A stretch of 64,000 bases of DNA, from contig NC_045145.1 of NCBI RefSeq assembly GCF_008831285.2, forward strand, positions 3,512,723 through 3,576,722, read 5' to 3'. The translations under genes were made by a program, and so were the position numbers. The DNA is from Nymphaea colorata. Taxonomy: Eukaryota; Streptophyta; Magnoliopsida; Nymphaeales; Nymphaeaceae. The notes under the pieces are model-generated. The model saw nothing but the letters and a program-made list of their open reading frames with translations. It ran no database searches and had not been told where the DNA came from. Of the stretch, positions 58,727 through 64,000 are shown piece by piece. Each line of letters begins with the position of its first letter. The first letter of the stretch is position 1.

Positions 58727-61700
58727 CAAGTGGAACAGGTCCTGTTCCCTGCTTTCTGATACATATACATATAATCAAAGCGGTATTATACATGAATGAG
58801 TGAAATGCTTGAGGTATTCTAATACAGATTATAAAAGGTTAAGCTGAAGTGAGTTTCATTCAAGAATCAAAATGAGTTTTGCTTCTTTTCTGTGAATAAT
58901 CAGTTTGTAAATTTACTTGCATGCTGTAATTTTTACATGATACCTGCGAATTTTCCTGGAGATTTGCTAATGACATGCACATGCATGCACGTGCTTGCAT
59001 CTGCTACTTGTTTCCTGATTGGAGATACAAAGGCAAAATTATACATTTCTGTGTTTCTTTTGTATCTCATGATGATCCTGTTGTATGGCAATCCATTACT
59101 ATAATTCGCTCTTTGACATGGATAACCAACCTAACAATCTATTCTCAGATGATTCATCCATGCGAATCAATTTAAAAACTAAGAATACTTCAAAAAGAAT
59201 TGTTGATGAATATTTAGTCAAATTCAAATATTCAAAGTGGAACCCAAGAACCGAATGACTGAGCTCTTGCTTTTCTCGTAGTGTTTCTTTATAGTAGAAC
59301 TGCATTAAATCAGAAACATCTTGTTTTCCATCGAGAGCTGCACACTAGTTCTGCTGCCATCCAAGAAATTGCTGTGCAAAATAAGCAAGGGAAATTGATT
59401 TTTAGGTAAAACCAAAACCACAGTTGCCAATGTGTGAAACAGCCAAAATTGGTTTACTGACGAAAACCAGCAACCGGTCATTTTGAAATCTTTTGATTGT
59501 CTCAGAAGCATATAGAATTCTGATTGACAAACAAAATTGAAGGCCATAAAATGTCATGGGAACTGGTGTTGACCTGATTGCGTGCTTGGGTATGGGAGGG
59601 AGAATGATCATGGAAGAGTTGGATAAGAGAGTCAATTATAATAAATTAATGAAAGTGCAGTGGAAACTTTTTAAGAAATGAATGAAGAAATAGTCCAGAA
59701 CTAACTTCGAAGGGCTATATCAATTGAAAATCTCATGGAAATGGTGCTTCCATGATCGAAAGAGGATCTAAATCTGTGAACTGAAATTCTTGGCTCGTTC
59801 TGTTTCCTGCTTCCTGTGCTATTACTCCATGATTCTTCCTTTAAAGTTCTTTTACCAACCATGAACTAGCGATCATCGAGAATATCAGTTAAATACTTAC
59901 TCTGCTTAAAGACACATGTGGTTCTGATGTAGCACTTAACCGATGCCACCATGGGGAATGCTAGTGATGAGGTGCACTTCAAGAGCCAGATCACTTAATA
60001 GGCTAGATTGCTAAGAGGTAAAAGTCTGGGTGATCTCCAACCACCGTTGTGCCTTACTAGGACATCATTCATTAACACATTAAACCTCACCTCAAGTCTC
60101 ATAGTTTGTCAGTGGAGTTTACCCACATCCCATTTTTCCGCTTCTGTGGATATCAAACATTGTTAAGTTTGTAATCTTAGAAATTTCCGTGAGTTTAACT
60201 ACAATCAAGCTCTAATGCTGTACAATGGTTTGTCAGTTCTTAAATCTGAGGGAATAAAAGATTGTCCAAACAAGCTTTGAACAATAAACAGTCATTAGAT
60301 CTAATTAGTAATTACTCCATTTTAATCAATAGGCTTTGAGTTCCTTTCAGTTCCTTGAAGGCCTTACCGTTTCATGAAAAAACGAGCTTCAATTCGATGA
60401 GGACTAGCAATGCATTAGTGGATGCTTATTCAGTTGCATCTCATCCTATCATGATGCAATGCAAGAAATTTTTTAGAAGCAAGTACAGAGACATGCTTTT
60501 CTCAACTAAATTTTTGAATCAAGAAAGTCGACAAGTTAATCAAAAGAAACTGCCAACCTATTTGTCATGAATTGATGAGTCACAAATTGCAGTCCATGAA
60601 AATGAAAAAGGATCACTACTGGAAATTTGGCACTTCGTCCAAAGCAGAATTAAATTGCAAGGTTGGAAAATATCAGAGTAAAGGCCACTTTTTTCTAAGG
60701 TATAATCTTTTTTTACAGTTTATAATTTTTCTTTTTGAGCTATTTTTCACTTTATCTGAATTATCTTCCTTCTTTTCTATATTTATTATAAATTGGCATT
60801 TTCAAGATATTTCTAAAATATAAAGAAAGTATTATGTTAGGATTTACTTCAATAGTTTTTCTCATCAAGAATCCCATGGAATTGGTTAAGGGCAAAAGAT
60901 CACACTTAATGAACAGCAAACTCTTCCTCCAGGTTTTTTAAATTTTTTTCACAGAAAAAACATATTCTTGTGAACAGCTGAAAACTGATAAGGTCAGGGT
61001 CTAAATAGCATTCAAGAGAAGCAATATCGATGCTATCATGTTTCAGAAACTATGAGTGCAAATGCATTATATGTTTCTCCTTTTTATCAGCTTCCTTCTG
61101 ATTTGCTCCAATAGAGCAAAGGTCTACAAATGAAGAACATTGGTCACCCATATGAAGATGAAAGAATTCTCAAAAGATTAGGGACTACCAGACATTTACA
61201 GAACCGAACCAAATCTGGTTATATACACGGCACCATGGCTGATCAGGAATTTCAGGGAGAATTTAAGAACTTGTGCAATGAAAATGATGAAAGCTAAGCC
61301 AAATTTCACACTATTTCTATCCACTTTATTTTTGTAGCGCTTGAAGTCCAGTGGGCCTGTCTTAACTAGGGGTGTCTCCGGATTAGATGGTAGCTGGAGT
61401 TCATTCCCTATCCAATTCTGATTTTTCAGTTCCACTTAACCACACTGATCTGCTAAAAACAAATTTGAATTCAGTTGGTGTCTAGCTTCCAGTTTGGATT
61501 GAATAGATGCAGTGATATTTAGGTACCCGTATCCAGGCACATGCTTGTATTGCATATCTGGTTAGTCTGTGTTGTTCAGTTATGAATCTGATGTAGTGAT
61601 GTTATAAAGGATTGGCAAAATCTATAAAGGAATGGAGGTTAATCCCTATAGTAAGAAGTGGAAGTTCAAGATCAGCAAAATAAAAAGAACCATTCATTTA

Positions 61701-62757
61701 ATTTCTAGTCCGTGTACACAAGTTGACTTCATCTCGGTTCCGTGTAAGTCCCAGATTTCCACATTAATGACGGCCACCACCGGATAATCCGATCCCTTCT
61801 CATCTTCAACTTAATTATAAGCAAATTAAGACCAATGGCCAAACGTCGCTTTATGTTGAATTTCCGCCGTCGCCGTCACGCATGTGCCAGAACGGAATCA
61901 TTCCGCCTCACATGGAAAACGTAGATACATTGGACGGAGACAGTCCAGCGCGATCTCTCTTCAATTTTCGAGCACCTGCCAAGTTGGATAACAGGTCAAC
62001 TTGGCAAACAACATTGTCAACCGGCTGGCCGAACGATCTCATTTTCTCATAAAACAGAGTTGAAAAAGAAGAGGAATGATGGGGAAATGCTAAGCAAGCA
62101 AGTCAGAGAACCTAGGGTCTTAGCATGGTCTCCAATTTGTTGATCATCTCGTGGCCATTAATAAGTATTTCATATGGTTTATGCACAACCCAAAATTTCT
62201 TAACATTTTCCGGCACAGTTCTGTAAAATCAAGCAAAAACAAGTAACTGGAACAATAATGATGGACACTTACCTCCATCCATTTCCAAGATCCATTGCAT
62301 CTCCAAGGGCTGAACAATGACTTTCTTCTTTGTATCTTCTTCTCTTCTCACATTTTATCTCATCTTCTTTACACTCTTTTTGTATGCTCACGTGCCTTAT
62401 GATAAAGAAGAAGCGATCCCCAAGCTGGTTGACACAACAGGATTGAGTGGAGGTTGGTAGATAAGCTTGGGCATGGGCAGGCCGGACTTGATAAGGAGCC
62501 GGACTCTGACAGCCCAACACTTAAAACCTTAGTCTCATCCGGGCCCAATCCGATTAAATATATATAATAAAATACTATAATTATATACAAATCAATAAAA
62601 ATATATATTAAAAAATTACTATCATGCCCACCCGGGCTTAATCGAGGTACCCAGTGTCCTTTTTTTTAGGTCAGAGTCAAGACCGTCGAGCACTCGGCCT
62701 GAAACCCAGCCCTATACAAGGGGTCACCGACATTCAAATTGAACGGTGGCCTTGTAC
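58727..62757. other. Intergenic, no gene seen
   Basis: The 3' flank of the calmodulin-binding protein gene is followed by about 4 kb of moderately AT-rich sequence without credible coding regions. A short G/C-rich patch at 62460-62660 (GGGCATGGGCAGGCC facing CATGCCCACCCGGGC around an AT-rich core) looks like another hAT-type remnant. Confidence 0.5.
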
Positions 62758-63124
62758 TAGACCTGGGCAACGGGCCGAGTGGGATCGGGCCGGCCCGATA
62801 AAACCCGGCCCGGGTTGGCCCGTCGGGCCTGAACCCGGCCCGATAGACCGGATCCCAGCCTCGACCCAGCCCGTTTGGTAATAAAAAAATATTTTTTAAT
62901 TATAAAATAAATTTTTAGTAATATAAAATATATTTTTACTAATAAAATACATATTATTAAATTTTTAAAAATTAAAAAAATTATTTTTTAATTTACAAAC
63001 GGGCCGGGCCGGGCCGACCCGGGCCGCACATCAGGCCCAGCCCACCGGGTCATTTTCTCGGCCCAAACCCGGACCCGACCGGGCCCAAGTACCGAGTACC
63101 TGACTGGCCCATTGCCCAGGTCTA
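62758..63124. mobile_element. hAT MITE with perfect target duplication
   Basis: A 367-bp element has inverted ends TAGACCTGGGCAACGGGCC and TAGACCTGGGCAATGGGCC (one mismatch over 19 bp). It is flanked on both sides by CCTTGTAC (62750-62757 and 63125-63132), an exact 8-bp target duplication diagnostic of hAT. GGCCCG-rich shoulders enclose an AT-rich core (62880-62998). No transposase is encoded. It is the clearest model for the other G/C-shouldered elements in this window. Confidence 0.9.
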
Positions 63125-63132
63125 CCTTGTAC

Positions 63133-64000
63133 CCCAAAAGAATTGAGATTGAGTGGAGATTTCAGCTTTTTTTATAGTAAAAAGGAAATGGGAGGGTTAA
63201 TAACTTTAACCACTCCTCTCCTCATGTGTGTCTGGATCCTGCCTATCATAGGTGGACCCAAGATCCAAAAACCCAACACAATTTATATTAATTCAAGGGT
63301 TGATTCTCCATGTACAAAATATATCTATCCATCTATATATATATATGAAGCCAAAGTTGTTCATGGCTAGTTGCAAGTGGAGAGCCATCAATCTATCTCA
63401 AACAAAAGAGCAGGTCGCTACAATTGAAAGAAATCCCCACGTATATTGCTTCCTAGTGTTCTGATTCGGCAGACGAAAATGACATGTATCGACTAACAAC
63501 TTTCATTCACAAATAAATCTTTGAAACATTTACAAAAAGCACCTCATTTTTAATGAAAAAAAATTCATTTGACCGCTTATTTTGTTTGAGATTTAGTCTA
63601 ATTCAAATTGTAAAATGCAGAGTGTCGAAAAAATGTGTGTTTCCGTGAAAAAACATTGGATGATAGCAACTAGACATCGCAAAATGCATTCACGTTTCAT
63701 AAGATGAGCATTGTGCATGCATGGTGTTGTCTACTTCAAGGTATTTACGACAAAGACCACATCAAAAGCAGACAGACCCGTCTCCTCTGGATCAGAACTT
63801 TCTGGGGGAGTGTCCATATGATATCGTTTATGATTCCCAGCTTCTTGCAGAATAGATAGAGAGAGAGAGATGGAGGAGTTGAAATCCTCCAGCCATGTCC
63901 AGGGGAATCCACAAGCATCGTATATATATCAGTGATATAAAATGCGTTTTTCCAAAAAAACGCAAAAAATGTAATAAATTAAATGGCCATTTAAAACGAA
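63133..64000. other. Intergenic to window end
   Basis: No supported gene. Small features are an (AT)-type run near 63332-63347, an (AG)n run at 63858-63870 and AT-rich sequence to the last base. Confidence 0.5.

Noticed and set aside
1-64000. tRNA, rRNA or CRISPR-like arrays
   Set aside because: I looked for tRNA-like boxes and regularly spaced repeats and saw none I could support by eye; a covariance-model scan would settle the RNA question.

Overview
The window is nuclear DNA from a flowering plant. It holds spliced genes with AT-rich introns, GT-AG junctions, TATA boxes with CT-rich leaders, a plastid-targeted protein, a plant-type calmodulin-binding protein, many short hAT- and Harbinger-type MITEs, and decayed plant gene fragments (CDC20, PCF11, FAR1). 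The species cannot be named from the sequence alone.

Positions 1-42.5 kb form a gene-poor, repeat-rich block organised around one small, rapidly changing gene family that I do not recognise. Members have two exons. Exon 1 encodes a signal peptide of about 35-45 residues. It is followed by a phase-1 intron and an exon 2 encoding a short Thr-Gly-Ile / basic-Lys-Leu motif, a Gly/Arg-rich stretch (lost in one member) and usually a hydrophobic C-terminus. I find five members with intact reading frames: 14681-15410 (+), 18861-19377 (+), 28634-31055 (+), 34537-36340 (+) and 39034-39706 (-). Four are broken: exon 2 only at 107-346, a chimeric pseudogene at 9808-10095, an inverted exon 1 at 31898-32009, and a decayed gene at 40360-42487. 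All five intact models splice to lengths divisible by three. The first three intact members are C, D and H in the text, followed by F (34537) and E (39034).

The cluster grew partly by a segmental duplication. About 9.9 kb (1 to about 9945) recurs about 19.04 kb downstream (19036 to about 28800). Each copy carries remnants of a CDC20-like WD40 gene and a PCF11-like CID segment on the minus strand. The copies differ by insertions that can be read as filled or empty sites: a Harbinger MITE only in the second copy, and a 0.93-kb hAT-like element with a fasciclin-like gene scrap only in the first. Smaller direct and inverted duplications complicate 12.7-17 kb and 31.4-39 kb.

From 44 kb the window is ordinary genic sequence. 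A six-exon gene (44279-48448) encodes a 448-residue plastid-type DUF4336 protein. About 6.7 kb without a convincing gene follows. Next is a gene with an uninterrupted coding region (56738-58726, 662 residues) whose C-terminus is the plant calmodulin-binding domain. The remaining 5 kb holds one clean hAT MITE with a perfect 8-bp target duplication (62758-63124) and no convincing gene.
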